A stretch of DNA of 49,517 nt from Flavobacterium sp. A45 (GTDB taxonomy: Bacteria > Bacteroidota > Bacteroidia > Flavobacteriales > Flavobacteriaceae). The DNA lies in assembly GCF_002001005.1 (NCBI RefSeq), contig NZ_MUNX01000156.1, positions 1 through 49,517 of the forward strand, given 5' to 3'. The position numbers and the translations under genes are program-made. This document shows, piece by piece, positions 33,257 to 41,947 of this stretch. The notes under the pieces were generated by a model. That model saw nothing but the letters and a program-made list of their open reading frames with translations. It was not told the origin of the DNA and did no database searches. The first letter of the stretch is position 1. Every line of letters starts with the position of its first letter.

Positions 33257-33264
33257 CAAAGATA
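33257..33264 (-). promoter_or_regulatory. Candidate -7 promoter element of ung
   Basis: TATCTTTG on the minus strand, 11 nt before the ung ATG, so the transcript would start only a few bases before the start codon. Confidence 0.5.
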
Positions 33265-33278
33265 CATGAAGATTTTAA

Positions 33279-33352
33279 AGAGATTACAGGAGATTAAAAC
33301 TAAAAGCAATAAATGAAACCAAAGCTTCTTGATTTTATCTCCTGTAATCTCT
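33279..33352. repeat. Inverted repeat between the ung and mutS2 promoters
   Basis: Arms AGAGATTACAGGAGATTAAAA (33279-33299) and TTTTATCTCCTGTAATCTCT (33333-33352) are complementary over 20 nt apart from one extra base. The loop is 33 nt. It lies between two divergent promoters. Confidence 0.75.
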
Positions 33353-33387
33353 GCAAAATAAGGCTATGTTTCTTTCTTAAATAACCT

Positions 33388-33395
33388 TATTTTTG
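33388..33395 (+). promoter_or_regulatory. Candidate -7 promoter element of mutS2
   Basis: TATTTTTG, 22 nt before the ATG; matches TAnnTTTG. Confidence 0.45.
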
Positions 33396-33417
33396 TAACG
33401 TAAAAGCAAATTATTAA

Positions 33418-35583
33418 ATGATCTCCATTACCGAAAAAACATTACAAGATTTACAATTTCCTACGGTTCTCGAAACGATTTCCGAAATATGTAATACTGA
33501 TATAGGAAAACAAAAAGCCTTGGAAATAACTCCTTTTAGAGACAAAGACACTTTGATGAGCGCATTATTGCAGACCTCAGAGTATGTTTCCTCTTTTCAA
33601 AATAACAATGCCATTCCCAATCACGGCTTTGATGCCATTACATACGAAATAAAATTTCTGGCTATCGAAGACAGTTTTCTCGAAGTCGGTGGCTTTAGAA
33701 AAATTGCCACAATTTCAGAAACGACGAATCTTCTTTTGACGTTTTTAAATAAATTCAATGACTATTATCCGAATCTTTGTGCCAAAGGTTCCGGAATCCA
33801 ACTTACCAAAGAGATTATCACACTTGTCGATGCTGTGGTAGATAAATACGGAGAGATAAAAGACAATGCTTCTCCCCGATTACTAGAAATACGTAGAGAA
33901 ATGAATTTGGTTCGCGGAAAAGTGAATCAGAGTTTCGGTTCGGCTTTGACTCAATACAATAGTTTGGGTTATCTGGATGATATTAAAGAAAGTTTTGTGC
34001 AAAACCGTCGTGTTTTGGCTGTATTGGCGATGTACAGACGAAAAGTAAAAGGTTCAATACTTGGAAGTTCCAAAACTGGAAGTATTGCTTACATAGAGCC
34101 CGAAAATACGCTTAAATATTCTCGTGAATTGAGTAACTTGGAATATGAAGAAAAAGAGGAAATTACAAGGATTCTAAAACAGTTATCGAATGCGATTCGT
34201 CCGTTTTTACCTCTTCTGATTCAGTATCAGGATTTCCTAAGTGATATTGACGTAATTGCAGCCAAAGCAAAGTATGCCAATAGAATCAACGGAATTTTGC
34301 CAACGATTTCGGAGGAACGTCGTCTTTATTTCAGGGATGCTTATCATCCTATTTTGTATTTAAACAACAAACAGAAAAAGGAAGTTACACATCCGCAAAC
34401 CATCGAACTAAGTCAAGAAAATAGAATAATAGTTATTTCGGGACCTAATGCTGGAGGTAAAACTATCTCAATGAAAACCGTTGGCTTATTGCAATTGATG
34501 TTGCAGTCCGGTATGTTGATTCCTGTTCACGAACGTAGCGAAACATTTCTGTTTGATAGAATATTGACAGATATTGGAGATAATCAATCTATTGAAAATC
34601 ATCTAAGTACTTATAGTTACCGCTTGAAGAACATGAACTACTTTTTAAAGAAGTGCAACAAGAAAACCATGTTCTTGATTGATGAATTCGGTACGGGTTC
34701 TGATCCTGAATTGGGAGGTGCTTTGGCTGAAATCTTCTTGGAAGAGTTTTATCATAGAGAAGCATTCGGATTAATCACCACGCATTATTCGAATCTAAAA
34801 ATTTTGGCAAATGAATTGCCTTTTGCTACCAATGCTAACATGTTATTTGATGAAAAATCATTAGAACCGATGTATAAATTGGTCTTGGGGCAAGCAGGAA
34901 GTTCTTTTACTTTTGAAGTAGCCTTGAAAAATGGAATCCCTTTTAGCTTAATTAATCGTGCCAAAAAGAAAATTGAGATAGGAAAAGTTCGTTTTGACAA
35001 AACGATAGCCAATTTACAAAAGGAACGCTCGAAATTGGAAAAAACTTCGACAAACCTCAAAGAGGAAGAAACTCGAGCGCGTGAAGAGAGTAAAAAAATG
35101 GAAAATATCAATGTTAAAATCAAACAAAAACTGGAAAGCTATCAAGAATTGTACGATAGTAGTCAAAAGACGATTTACATTGGTCAAAAAATAGAAGATA
35201 TCGCCGAGAAATATTTCAATAATAAAAACAAAAAAGACTTGATTGGAGAGTTTTTGAAAATCATTGAAATTGAAAATTCCAAACGCAAAAAAGCCACTCC
35301 AAAAGAGGCTAAAGCAATTATCGAGAAGAAAAAAGAGATTATAAAAGAAGTAACCGTTGTTGTTGAAGAAATCCGTAAGGAAAAGAAAGAAAAGAAATTA
35401 AAGCCCGTAATCGAAAAGCCAAGACCTGTTCTAAAAGTTGGTGACAGAGTACGAATGCTGGACGGTAAATCTGTGGGAAGCATTGATAAGATTGAGAAAA
35501 ACAAAGCAGTTGTCAATTACGGACTGTTTACTTCAAAAGTCAGTTTAGACGATTTGGAGTTTGTTGAAGCGGCTAAGAAATAA
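33418..35583 (+). CDS. mutS2: MutS2-type ATPase without a C-terminal Smr domain
   Basis: 721 residues. The MutS core and lever region (about 1-320) leads to the ABC ATPase with Walker A SGPNAGGKTISMK, Walker B FLIDEFGTGSDPELGG and the His-loop ITTHYSNLK. A long charged coiled coil (about 510-660) follows, then a KOW-like segment VGDRVRMLDGKSVGSIDKI. The protein ends there. MutS2 proteins of about 785 residues continue into a nuclease-type Smr domain that is missing here. Role: processing of recombination intermediates or stalled ribosomes, by family. Confidence 0.92.
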   Translation: MISITEKTLQDLQFPTVLETISEICNTDIGKQKALEITPFRDKDTLMSALLQTSEYVSSFQNNNAIPNHGFDAITYEIKFLAIEDSFLEVGGFRKIATISETTNLLLTFLNKFNDYYPNLCAKGSGIQLTKEIITLVDAVVDKYGEIKDNASPRLLEIRREMNLVRGKVNQSFGSALTQYNSLGYLDDIKESFVQNRRVLAVLAMYRRKVKGSILGSSKTGSIAYIEPENTLKYSRELSNLEYEEKEEITRILKQLSNAIRPFLPLLIQYQDFLSDIDVIAAKAKYANRINGILPTISEERRLYFRDAYHPILYLNNKQKKEVTHPQTIELSQENRIIVISGPNAGGKTISMKTVGLLQLMLQSGMLIPVHERSETFLFDRILTDIGDNQSIENHLSTYSYRLKNMNYFLKKCNKKTMFLIDEFGTGSDPELGGALAEIFLEEFYHREAFGLITTHYSNLKILANELPFATNANMLFDEKSLEPMYKLVLGQAGSSFTFEVALKNGIPFSLINRAKKKIEIGKVRFDKTIANLQKERSKLEKTSTNLKEEETRAREESKKMENINVKIKQKLESYQELYDSSQKTIYIGQKIEDIAEKYFNNKNKKDLIGEFLKIIEIENSKRKKATPKEAKAIIEKKKEIIKEVTVVVEEIRKEKKEKKLKPVIEKPRPVLKVGDRVRMLDGKSVGSIDKIEKNKAVVNYGLFTSKVSLDDLEFVEAAKK

Positions 35584-35597
35584 TATTCAATAACACG

Positions 35598-35628
35598 CCT
35601 TTGTCAAAGTTTAAAACTTTGACAAAGG
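35598..35628. repeat. CTTTGTCAAAG palindrome, copy 2
   Basis: 15-bp inverted repeat around one central A, with the same CTTTGTCAAAGTT / AACTTTGACAAAG core as 23896-23930. It lies 15 nt after the mutS2 stop and 12 nt before the next ATG. It could form a strong hairpin in the mRNA. Confidence 0.75.
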
Positions 35629-35640
35629 TTTTTAGAAAAA

Positions 35641-36057
35641 ATGCAAAACCTCCCTCCTAATAAAAAAATAATTCTCTTTGATGGTGTTTGCAATCTTTGC
35701 AATTCAGCAGTACAATTTGTGATTAAACACGATAAGAAAGATACTTTCCGATTCGTGGCATTACAATCAGTATTAGGGCAAGAAATCCTTGCATATATTG
35801 GAATTGATGCCAAAAATATTGACAGCATTGTTTTATATGAACCGGGAATCGCGTACTATTACAAGTCTGATGCTGCTTTGCAAATAGCAAGAAATTTGGA
35901 TGGAATATTTTCGTTTGGAACTATTTTCAAAATTATCCCAACTGGAATAAGAAACTATTTATACGACTACATTGCCAGGAATAGATACCAATGGTATGGT
36001 AAGAAAGAAAGTTGCATGATACCTTCAGCAGAATTAAAAATAAAATTTTTGGAATAA
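35641..36057 (+). CDS. DCC-family thiol-disulfide oxidoreductase-like protein (DUF393)
   Basis: 138 residues. The family hallmark D-x-x-C-x-x-C appears as ILFDGVCNLCNSAVQF at residues 10-25, followed by the thioredoxin-like FRFVALQS and the C-terminal RNRYQWYGKKESCMIP. No signal peptide, so cytoplasmic. The redox partner is unknown. It is probably co-transcribed with mutS2 through the palindrome at 35598. Confidence 0.88.
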   Translation: MQNLPPNKKIILFDGVCNLCNSAVQFVIKHDKKDTFRFVALQSVLGQEILAYIGIDAKNIDSIVLYEPGIAYYYKSDAALQIARNLDGIFSFGTIFKIIPTGIRNYLYDYIARNRYQWYGKKESCMIPSAELKIKFLE

Positions 36058-36179
36058 TTGGATTTTATGATAAATGTCATTTCTTAACACGCGTTCATGT
36101 CATAAATTTGACTAATCTTAAAAGTTAATTTTTATAAGATATTTGTTAGTTCATCAAAGGGAAAAACAGTGCGTTTATA

Positions 36180-36257
36180 ATGATAGTTGTTTTCGGATTG
36201 GTAATTATTGGTTTAATTGAACCCTACGATGAAGATGAATTCTGTAAAAAGAAATGA
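36180..36257 (+). CDS. Possible 25-residue small protein
   Basis: Short ORF starting MIVVFGLVIIGLIEPYDEDE and ending in FCKKK: a hydrophobic N-terminal half and a charged tail, as in small membrane proteins. No family recognised and no clear promoter. It lies between the DCC gene and the terminator at 36277. It may be chance; the hydrophobic/charged split is the only support. Confidence 0.25.
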   Translation: MIVVFGLVIIGLIEPYDEDEFCKKK

Positions 36258-36276
36258 TTAGTTTTTTTTGTCTAAA

Positions 36277-36312
36277 AAAAGAGGATGCCTTTCTGTGGAC
36301 ATCCTCTTTTAC
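36277..36312. terminator. Bidirectional terminator between convergent genes
   Basis: Stem AAAAGAGGATG / CATCCTCTTTT with A/T runs on both sides, 17 nt beyond the ettA stop. It serves ettA and probably the + strand genes. Confidence 0.8.
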
Positions 36313-36328
36313 TTTTTATAGAAAAATA

Positions 36329-38020
36329 CTATCTAATTAATTTTCTGTATTTCAATCGTTTTGGAGTTAAATCACCACCTAAACGTTTCTTCTTGTTTTC
36401 TTCATAATCAGAGAATCCTCCTTCGAAATAATATACCTCAGAGTCGCCTTCGAAAGCTAGAATATGTGTACAAATTCTATCCAAGAACCATCTATCGTGT
36501 GAAATCACTACAGCACAACCTGCAAAATTCTCCAAACCTTCCTCAAGTGCACGAAGCGTGTTTACGTCCAAATCATTCGTTGGCTCATCCAGTAACAATA
36601 CGTTTCCTTCTTCTTTCAAAGTCATTGCCAAGTGCAAACGGTTACGCTCTCCACCAGAAAGCATCGATACTTTCTTGTTTTGCTCACCACCACCAAAGTT
36701 GAAACGTGATAAATAAGCTCTTGAGTTTACTTGTTTTCCACCCATCATGATTAATTCCTGACCATCGGCAAAGTTTTCCCAGATTGATTTGTTAGGATCA
36801 ATATTTGAATGCGCCTGATCTACATAAGCAATTTTTACTGTATCACCAACTGAAAATTCACCGCTATCCGTTTTTTGTTCACCCATAATCATTTTGAAAA
36901 TAGTAGATTTACCAGCACCGTTTGGCCCGATAATCCCAACAATTCCTGCTTGAGGCAAAGTGAAATTCAAATTATCATACAATAATTTATCCCCAAAAGC
37001 TTTGGCTACATTTTTGGCTTCGATAACATTCGTTCCTAGTCTTGGACCATTTGGAATGTAGATTTCCAAGTTTTCATCCAATTGTTTTTGGTCTTCGTTC
37101 AAAAGTTTATCGTAGTTCTGCAAACGTGCTTTTTGTTTGGTTTGACGACCTTTGGCTCCTTGACGAACCCAGTCCAACTCACGTTCTAAGTTTTTACGAC
37201 GTTTAGAAGCTACTTTTTCTTCTAATGCCATTCTGCTTGATTTTTGGTCTAGCCAAGAAGAGTAATTTCCTTTCCAAGGAATACCTTCTCCTCTATCCAA
37301 TTCTAAAATCCAACCCGCAACATTATCCAAAAAGTATCTATCGTGCGTTACAGCAATTACTGTTCCAGAATATTGTGCAAGATGTTGCTCTAACCAAAGT
37401 ACAGATTCTGCATCCAAGTGGTTGGTAGGCTCATCCAAAAGCAATACGTCTGGCTGTTGCAATAACAAACGACATAAAGCCACACGACGACGCTCACCAC
37501 CCGAAAGATTTTTGATTGGTGTATCTCCTTCTGGAGTTCGCAACGCATCCATTGCGATTTCTAACTTGGTATCGATTTCCCAAGCACCAAGAGCGTCAAT
37601 TTTGTCCTGTAAAGCCGCCTGACGATCCATCAATTTATCCATTTTGTCTGGATCGGAATAGTTTTCTTCAAGACCAAATAAATCGTTGATTTTATTGTAT
37701 TCTTCCAAAACAGCCATCGTTTCGGCAGCACCTTCACGAACAATTTCGATAACCGTTTTAGAATCATCAAGAATTGGTTCTTGTTCCAAATAACCTACAG
37801 TGTAACCTGGTTGAAAAACGACATCCCCCTGATAGTTTTTATCAACTCCAGCAATAATCTTTAAAAGAGATGATTTTCCAGAACCGTTTAGACCTAAAAT
37901 ACCAATTTTGGCTCCGTAAAAAAAACTCAAATAGATGTTTTTAAGTACTGGTTTATCTGCTCCCTGATAGGTTTTACTCAATTTTTGCATTGAGAAAATT
38001 ACTTTCTTATCGTCTGACAT
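36329..38020 (-). CDS. ettA: Energy-dependent translational throttle protein EttA (ABC-F ATPase)
   Basis: 563 residues with two ABC domains and no membrane segments. Domain 1: GLNGSGKSSLLK and LSGGERRRVALC. An inter-domain P-site-tRNA linker rich in Lys/Arg follows (ASKRRKNLERELDWVRQGAK). Domain 2: GPNGAGKSTIFKM and LSGGERNRLHLAM, each with LLLDEPTN. EttA binds the ribosomal E site and gates entry into elongation according to energy charge. Length and the arm region fit EttA rather than Uup or YheS. Confidence 0.94.
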   Translation of the reverse strand: MSDDKKVIFSMQKLSKTYQGADKPVLKNIYLSFFYGAKIGILGLNGSGKSSLLKIIAGVDKNYQGDVVFQPGYTVGYLEQEPILDDSKTVIEIVREGAAETMAVLEEYNKINDLFGLEENYSDPDKMDKLMDRQAALQDKIDALGAWEIDTKLEIAMDALRTPEGDTPIKNLSGGERRRVALCRLLLQQPDVLLLDEPTNHLDAESVLWLEQHLAQYSGTVIAVTHDRYFLDNVAGWILELDRGEGIPWKGNYSSWLDQKSSRMALEEKVASKRRKNLERELDWVRQGAKGRQTKQKARLQNYDKLLNEDQKQLDENLEIYIPNGPRLGTNVIEAKNVAKAFGDKLLYDNLNFTLPQAGIVGIIGPNGAGKSTIFKMIMGEQKTDSGEFSVGDTVKIAYVDQAHSNIDPNKSIWENFADGQELIMMGGKQVNSRAYLSRFNFGGGEQNKKVSMLSGGERNRLHLAMTLKEEGNVLLLDEPTNDLDVNTLRALEEGLENFAGCAVVISHDRWFLDRICTHILAFEGDSEVYYFEGGFSDYEENKKKRLGGDLTPKRLKYRKLIR

Positions 38021-38069
38021 TTTTATATTTTTTATTTATATGTGATTAATTATTGGTTTTAAATGCAAA

Positions 38070-38252
38070 TTAAACCCTTCCTTTAAGAGAACTAAATACC
38101 CAAGCATTAGCTAAAAAGCCAAAACCTACAGCTGCAAATCCCCAGCCTGCTACGTCATCATACCGAAAAGCGCCTAATCCTATCAGTAATAATCCCATAA
38201 GAATCATTATCAAGGTAGCCCATCCTAAAATAGTATTTTTATTCATTCCCAT
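38070..38252 (-). CDS. Small two-helix membrane protein (CAL67264-like family)
   Basis: 60 residues with two transmembrane stretches (ILGWATLIMILMGLLLIGLGAF split by a short turn, and GWGFAAVGFGFLANAWVF) and a positive C-terminus (LKGRV). It resembles a flavobacterial family named after CAL67264; function unknown. It sits 49 nt upstream of ettA on the same strand. Confidence 0.75.
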   Translation of the reverse strand: MGMNKNTILGWATLIMILMGLLLIGLGAFRYDDVAGWGFAAVGFGFLANAWVFSSLKGRV

Positions 38253-38319
38253 ATTTGTGGTATTTAATTTAAGAAGTGCAAATATCGTGATTTTTCAGAA
38301 CATTTTTTAATTAAAATAG

Positions 38320-40338
38320 CTATTCCTGATACAAAATTACTGCACTTCTACCTGGAATTGTTATTGATTGATTTTTAATGGTTTCAATGCCGTTTTGGTT
38401 GATAATTTCTCCATTGCAAATCATTTTCCAAGTTCCTTCAATGGTTTGTCTAGCTTCTTTTTCGTCTCCATTAAAATAGACTCTGATATTCTTCCATTTG
38501 TCCCCATTAGCATTGTTTTTTAAAGTATATCCAACTAATAAGAAATCATTTATTGTTAAAAATTCCAAATGTTCTTGAATCATCTTTTCGGATGTCATTT
38601 TGAATGCTGGATGATTATTTCTTAACGCAATCAGGTTTTCGTAGTATTGAACCAATGCTGCATTCTCGTGTTTCCAGTTCCAATCTATTTTATTGATACT
38701 GTCCGGCGATTTATAGGAGTTCTCTACTCCCATTTTGGTTCGTTTCATTTCTACTCCCATATGTAAAAAAGGAATACTTTGTGAAGTCAAAATAATGGTA
38801 TTGGCTAATTTATCCATTTGCGCCAATTCTTTTTCGGTTGCTTTTGGGTTAGCTATTTTTAGTTTGTCGTACAAAGTGTTGTTATCGTGACAGGAAACAT
38901 AGCCAATAACTTTTGTAGGACTGTCCGCATATGGAAATTGGGCATAACCTCTTTTGGAATCATATTTTATTTGAGGATGATTCGTGGAAGCTATAATTCC
39001 GAATTGAATTACTTCTTTATAATTTGGATTTCCGCTTACAAAACCTTTTTCGGTAACATTAGACCAATGTCCTTTTACGCCATCTCTTATGTCATCTGAG
39101 AAAACCGAAATATCATTTAACTTTTTTGCATTGTTTTTCAGCGCTCTTTTTTCTATTGGTAAAGGAGAGTTACCTGCTGTCCATCCTTCACCATATAAAA
39201 ATATTGTTGGGTCAATTTTCTTTAATTCTGCCGAAATAGTATTCATCGTTTCAATATCGTGAATGCCCATTAAATCGAATCGGAATCCATCAACATGATA
39301 TTCTTTTACCCAATATTTAAGTGATTCTAGCATGTATTGTCTAGCCATAATTCGGTCGGAGGCAAATTCATTTCCACAGGCTGAAGCATCCGAACGTTTT
39401 CCATCAGGCCAACTTCTGTAATAATAACCTGGAACCAATTGGTCAAAAATATCAGTAGAGCTGGTGTGATTGTAAACCACATCCATTATGAGACGAATTT
39501 TGGCTTCATGCAAAGCCAAAACCATTTGTTTGTATTCTTGTATACGTACTAATCCATCAAAAGGATTGGTTGAATACGATCCTTCTATAGAGTTGTAATT
39601 CTGAGGATCATATCCCCAATTATATTGGTTTTTGTCTAATGAAGTTTCGTCAACGGATTTGTAATCAAACACGGGAAGTAAATGCAAATGGGTAATTCCC
39701 AATTCCTGTAAATGAGCTAATCCAGTTGTTTCTCCAAAAGTGTTTTTGGTGTTTTTTTCTGTTAATCCGAGAAATTTTCCTTTGTTTTTTATACCAGATG
39801 AAGGATCAATAGAAAAATCGCGTACTTGTGCTTCGTACAATATAATATCCGAAACAGATTTTAATTCAGGCTGTTTGTCGGTATTCCAATTAGAAGGATT
39901 GGTTAGTTTTGAGTCGAAGATTAAACCGCGATTTCCGTTTACACCGACACCTTTTGCATAAGGATCAGGCATTTCTTTGGACCAATTTCCTTTGTTTTTT
40001 ACTTGTAAAGTATAATAGGTATTGTGATAATTGCCATCTAAAATAACTTGCCAGACTCCAGTTTTTGGGTCGTAATCTAAACTTTTAGTAGCTATAGATT
40101 CGCCTCCGTTGCCTTCTTTGTAAAGGTTGATTTTGGTTTCTTCAACATTAGGGCTCCAAAGTTTGACTGTTGTTTGATTTACAGTATATGAAACTCCTAA
40201 ATCATCTTTCAAATAAACGGGATAAGCATCATAAGAGGCGTATTGAGTGGTGTTTATTTTTGAGTTTTGAGTCATGGCAAAATTTGCTGTGAGAAGTAAA
40301 CCAATTATGAAATAGAATTTTTTAGCAGAAACAAACAT
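38320..40338 (-). CDS. pulA: Secreted type I pullulanase (GH13)
   Basis: 672 residues. Signal peptide (FYFIIGLLLTANFAMTQ), then a CBM48 module (about 45-150) and a GH13 catalytic barrel with the type I pullulanase marker YNWGYDP. Active-site regions: MDVVYNHT, nucleophile Asp in DGFRFDLMGI, acid Glu in LYGEGWTAG and VSCHDNNTLYDK. It hydrolyses alpha-1,6 branches of starch, glycogen or pullulan. It lies 11 nt after holA, perhaps co-transcribed, but not in a sus-like locus. Confidence 0.93.
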   Translation of the reverse strand: MFVSAKKFYFIIGLLLTANFAMTQNSKINTTQYASYDAYPVYLKDDLGVSYTVNQTTVKLWSPNVEETKINLYKEGNGGESIATKSLDYDPKTGVWQVILDGNYHNTYYTLQVKNKGNWSKEMPDPYAKGVGVNGNRGLIFDSKLTNPSNWNTDKQPELKSVSDIILYEAQVRDFSIDPSSGIKNKGKFLGLTEKNTKNTFGETTGLAHLQELGITHLHLLPVFDYKSVDETSLDKNQYNWGYDPQNYNSIEGSYSTNPFDGLVRIQEYKQMVLALHEAKIRLIMDVVYNHTSSTDIFDQLVPGYYYRSWPDGKRSDASACGNEFASDRIMARQYMLESLKYWVKEYHVDGFRFDLMGIHDIETMNTISAELKKIDPTIFLYGEGWTAGNSPLPIEKRALKNNAKKLNDISVFSDDIRDGVKGHWSNVTEKGFVSGNPNYKEVIQFGIIASTNHPQIKYDSKRGYAQFPYADSPTKVIGYVSCHDNNTLYDKLKIANPKATEKELAQMDKLANTIILTSQSIPFLHMGVEMKRTKMGVENSYKSPDSINKIDWNWKHENAALVQYYENLIALRNNHPAFKMTSEKMIQEHLEFLTINDFLLVGYTLKNNANGDKWKNIRVYFNGDEKEARQTIEGTWKMICNGEIINQNGIETIKNQSITIPGRSAVILYQE

Positions 40339-40349
40339 GGTGTAATTGT

Positions 40350-41354
40350 TTAATTAAATATTTTATAAAGCATTTCTCGTAACAAATCGGCCTGTGATAA
40401 ACTGTTGGCACCAACTCCTTTGCTTTTTACATCGGTATCTCGTAATGAAGCAACAATCTGACTCACTTTTTTCATGGGGTAATTTTTGACTGCCACATCA
40501 TAATCTTTTAGAAAAAAAGGATTAACTCCCAATGCCGAAGCCACATTTTTAGGATTTTTATCCTTCAATCCGTGGTATTTCAATAATTGGATGAAAAAGC
40601 CAAAAACCAAACCAGTTGTCATTACCAGTGGATTGTCTTTTGGGTTTTGAGCAAAATTCTCGGCAATTTTATAGGCTTTCAGTTGGTTGCGTTCGCCAAT
40701 GGCTTTTCGTAATTCGAATACATTATAATCTTTACTGAATCCAATATTTTCTTCTATGTCTTTTGCAGAAATGGTGCTTCCGGCAGGCAATATAATTTGA
40801 AGTTTTTCGAGTTCATTATTGATTTTGCTTAAATCAGTTCCTAAAAACTCAACCAACATAGCAGAAGCTTTTGGTTCAATAGTATATTTTTTTCCAGCTA
40901 AGACACGCTTAATCCAATCCCCAACCTGATTTTCATACAATTTTTTGCTTTCGTAAACGATTCCGTTTTTGGCCAGAAGTTTGGTAACTTTTTTTCGTTT
41001 GTCCAAAGTTTTGTATTTATAACAAAATACTAAAACAGTCGAAGGCATTGGGTTCTCGACATAGCTTTCTATTTTGTCGATTGTTCTAGATAATTCCTGA
41101 GCTTCTTTTACAATAACCACTTGACGATCGGCCATCATAGGATAACGTTTTGCTGTGGAAACAATATCTTCTATACTAACATCTCTGCCATATAAAACGG
41201 TCTGATTGAAACCTTTTTCCTCTTCGGATAAAATATTTGCTTCTATATATTCTGATAATTTGTCAATATAGTAAGGCTCCTCTCCCATCAAAAAATAAAT
41301 TGGTTTGATGTTTCCGCCTTTTATATCATTTACAATCTTTACAACTTCGTCCAT
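40350..41354 (-). CDS. holA: DNA polymerase III subunit delta
   Basis: 334 residues, the clamp-loader wrench subunit. The N-terminal AAA-like domain lacks a functional P-loop but keeps YFLMGEEPYYIDKLSEYI. The central DNA_pol3_delta region contains VGDWIKRVL and LGTDLSKINNELEKL, and the C-terminal collar domain is helical (ASALGVNPFFLKDYDVAVKN). The start codon is directly preceded by a 7-nt ATTTTAG tract, as in several his genes. Confidence 0.93.
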   Translation of the reverse strand: MDEVVKIVNDIKGGNIKPIYFLMGEEPYYIDKLSEYIEANILSEEEKGFNQTVLYGRDVSIEDIVSTAKRYPMMADRQVVIVKEAQELSRTIDKIESYVENPMPSTVLVFCYKYKTLDKRKKVTKLLAKNGIVYESKKLYENQVGDWIKRVLAGKKYTIEPKASAMLVEFLGTDLSKINNELEKLQIILPAGSTISAKDIEENIGFSKDYNVFELRKAIGERNQLKAYKIAENFAQNPKDNPLVMTTGLVFGFFIQLLKYHGLKDKNPKNVASALGVNPFFLKDYDVAVKNYPMKKVSQIVASLRDTDVKSKGVGANSLSQADLLREMLYKIFN

Positions 41355-41396
41355 TTACAATTATAGATTTCAAATTTTAGATTTTAGATTTCAAAA
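41355..41396. repeat. 7-nt tandem tract upstream of holA
   Basis: Plus-strand ATTTTAG units (41374-41387) with flanking variants ATAGATTTCAA and ATTTCAAAA, ending at the holA start codon and lying between the divergent holA and HsdR_N-like genes. Confidence 0.6.
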
Positions 41397-41413
41397 CCTT
41401 AAAACTTATTTAA

Positions 41414-41421
41414 TACTTTTG
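41414..41421 (+). promoter_or_regulatory. Candidate -7 promoter element giving a leaderless transcript
   Basis: TACTTTTG ends 4 nt before the ATG at 41426. Transcription from it would begin at or next to the start codon. Confidence 0.5.
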
Positions 41422-41425
41422 CTCA

Positions 41426-41893
41426 ATGCAAAAACTCAATTTTCCTTCCTATACTTTTCGTTTCAAAAATAGCGAAAATAAAGTATCAATTTTTGATGCA
41501 ATCAGGAAAAAATTCATCATTCTTACACCTGAAGAGTGGGTACGCCAACATGTAGTGCAGTTTTTATTGGAAGAAAAAAAATATCCAAAATCCCTGATTA
41601 ATGTCGAGAAAGTTTTAATGGTCAATGGTTTGCGAAAGCGTTATGATGTTGTGGTTTTCAATCCGAATGGCACTATTTTTATATTAATCGAATGCAAAGC
41701 ACCCGAAGTTAAAATCGCACAAGCCACTTTTGATCAAATCGCGAGATATAATATGACTTTGGAAGCCGAATTTTTGATGGTTACCAATGGGCTTAATCAT
41801 TATTTTTGTCAAATGGATTTTGAAAATGAGAAATATGAGTTTTTGAGAGAATTGCCCAATTATGGTGAAGAAAAATTAGAACACAGAAAATAG
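41426..41893 (+). CDS. Stand-alone HsdR N-terminal-like nuclease domain protein
   Basis: 155 residues. It matches the N-terminal PD-(D/E)xK nuclease domain of type I restriction R subunits: WVRQHVVQFLLEE, then RYDVVVFNPNG (Asp) and FILIECKAPEVKI (Glu-x-Lys), so the nuclease triad looks intact. The helicase part and hsdM/hsdS genes are absent, so this is not a restriction system. It is divergent from holA; such stand-alone domains near housekeeping replication genes are seen in Bacteroidota. Role unknown. Confidence 0.85.
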   Translation: MQKLNFPSYTFRFKNSENKVSIFDAIRKKFIILTPEEWVRQHVVQFLLEEKKYPKSLINVEKVLMVNGLRKRYDVVVFNPNGTIFILIECKAPEVKIAQATFDQIARYNMTLEAEFLMVTNGLNHYFCQMDFENEKYEFLRELPNYGEEKLEHRK

Positions 41894-41947
41894 AAAGATG
41901 CTTTTGAGTATCAATTTTGAATTCATAAAATAAATAAATAAACGTCC

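Noticed and set aside
41426..41893. Type I restriction-modification system
   Set aside because: Only a single HsdR_N-like domain is present; no helicase domain, hsdM or hsdS lies in the window.
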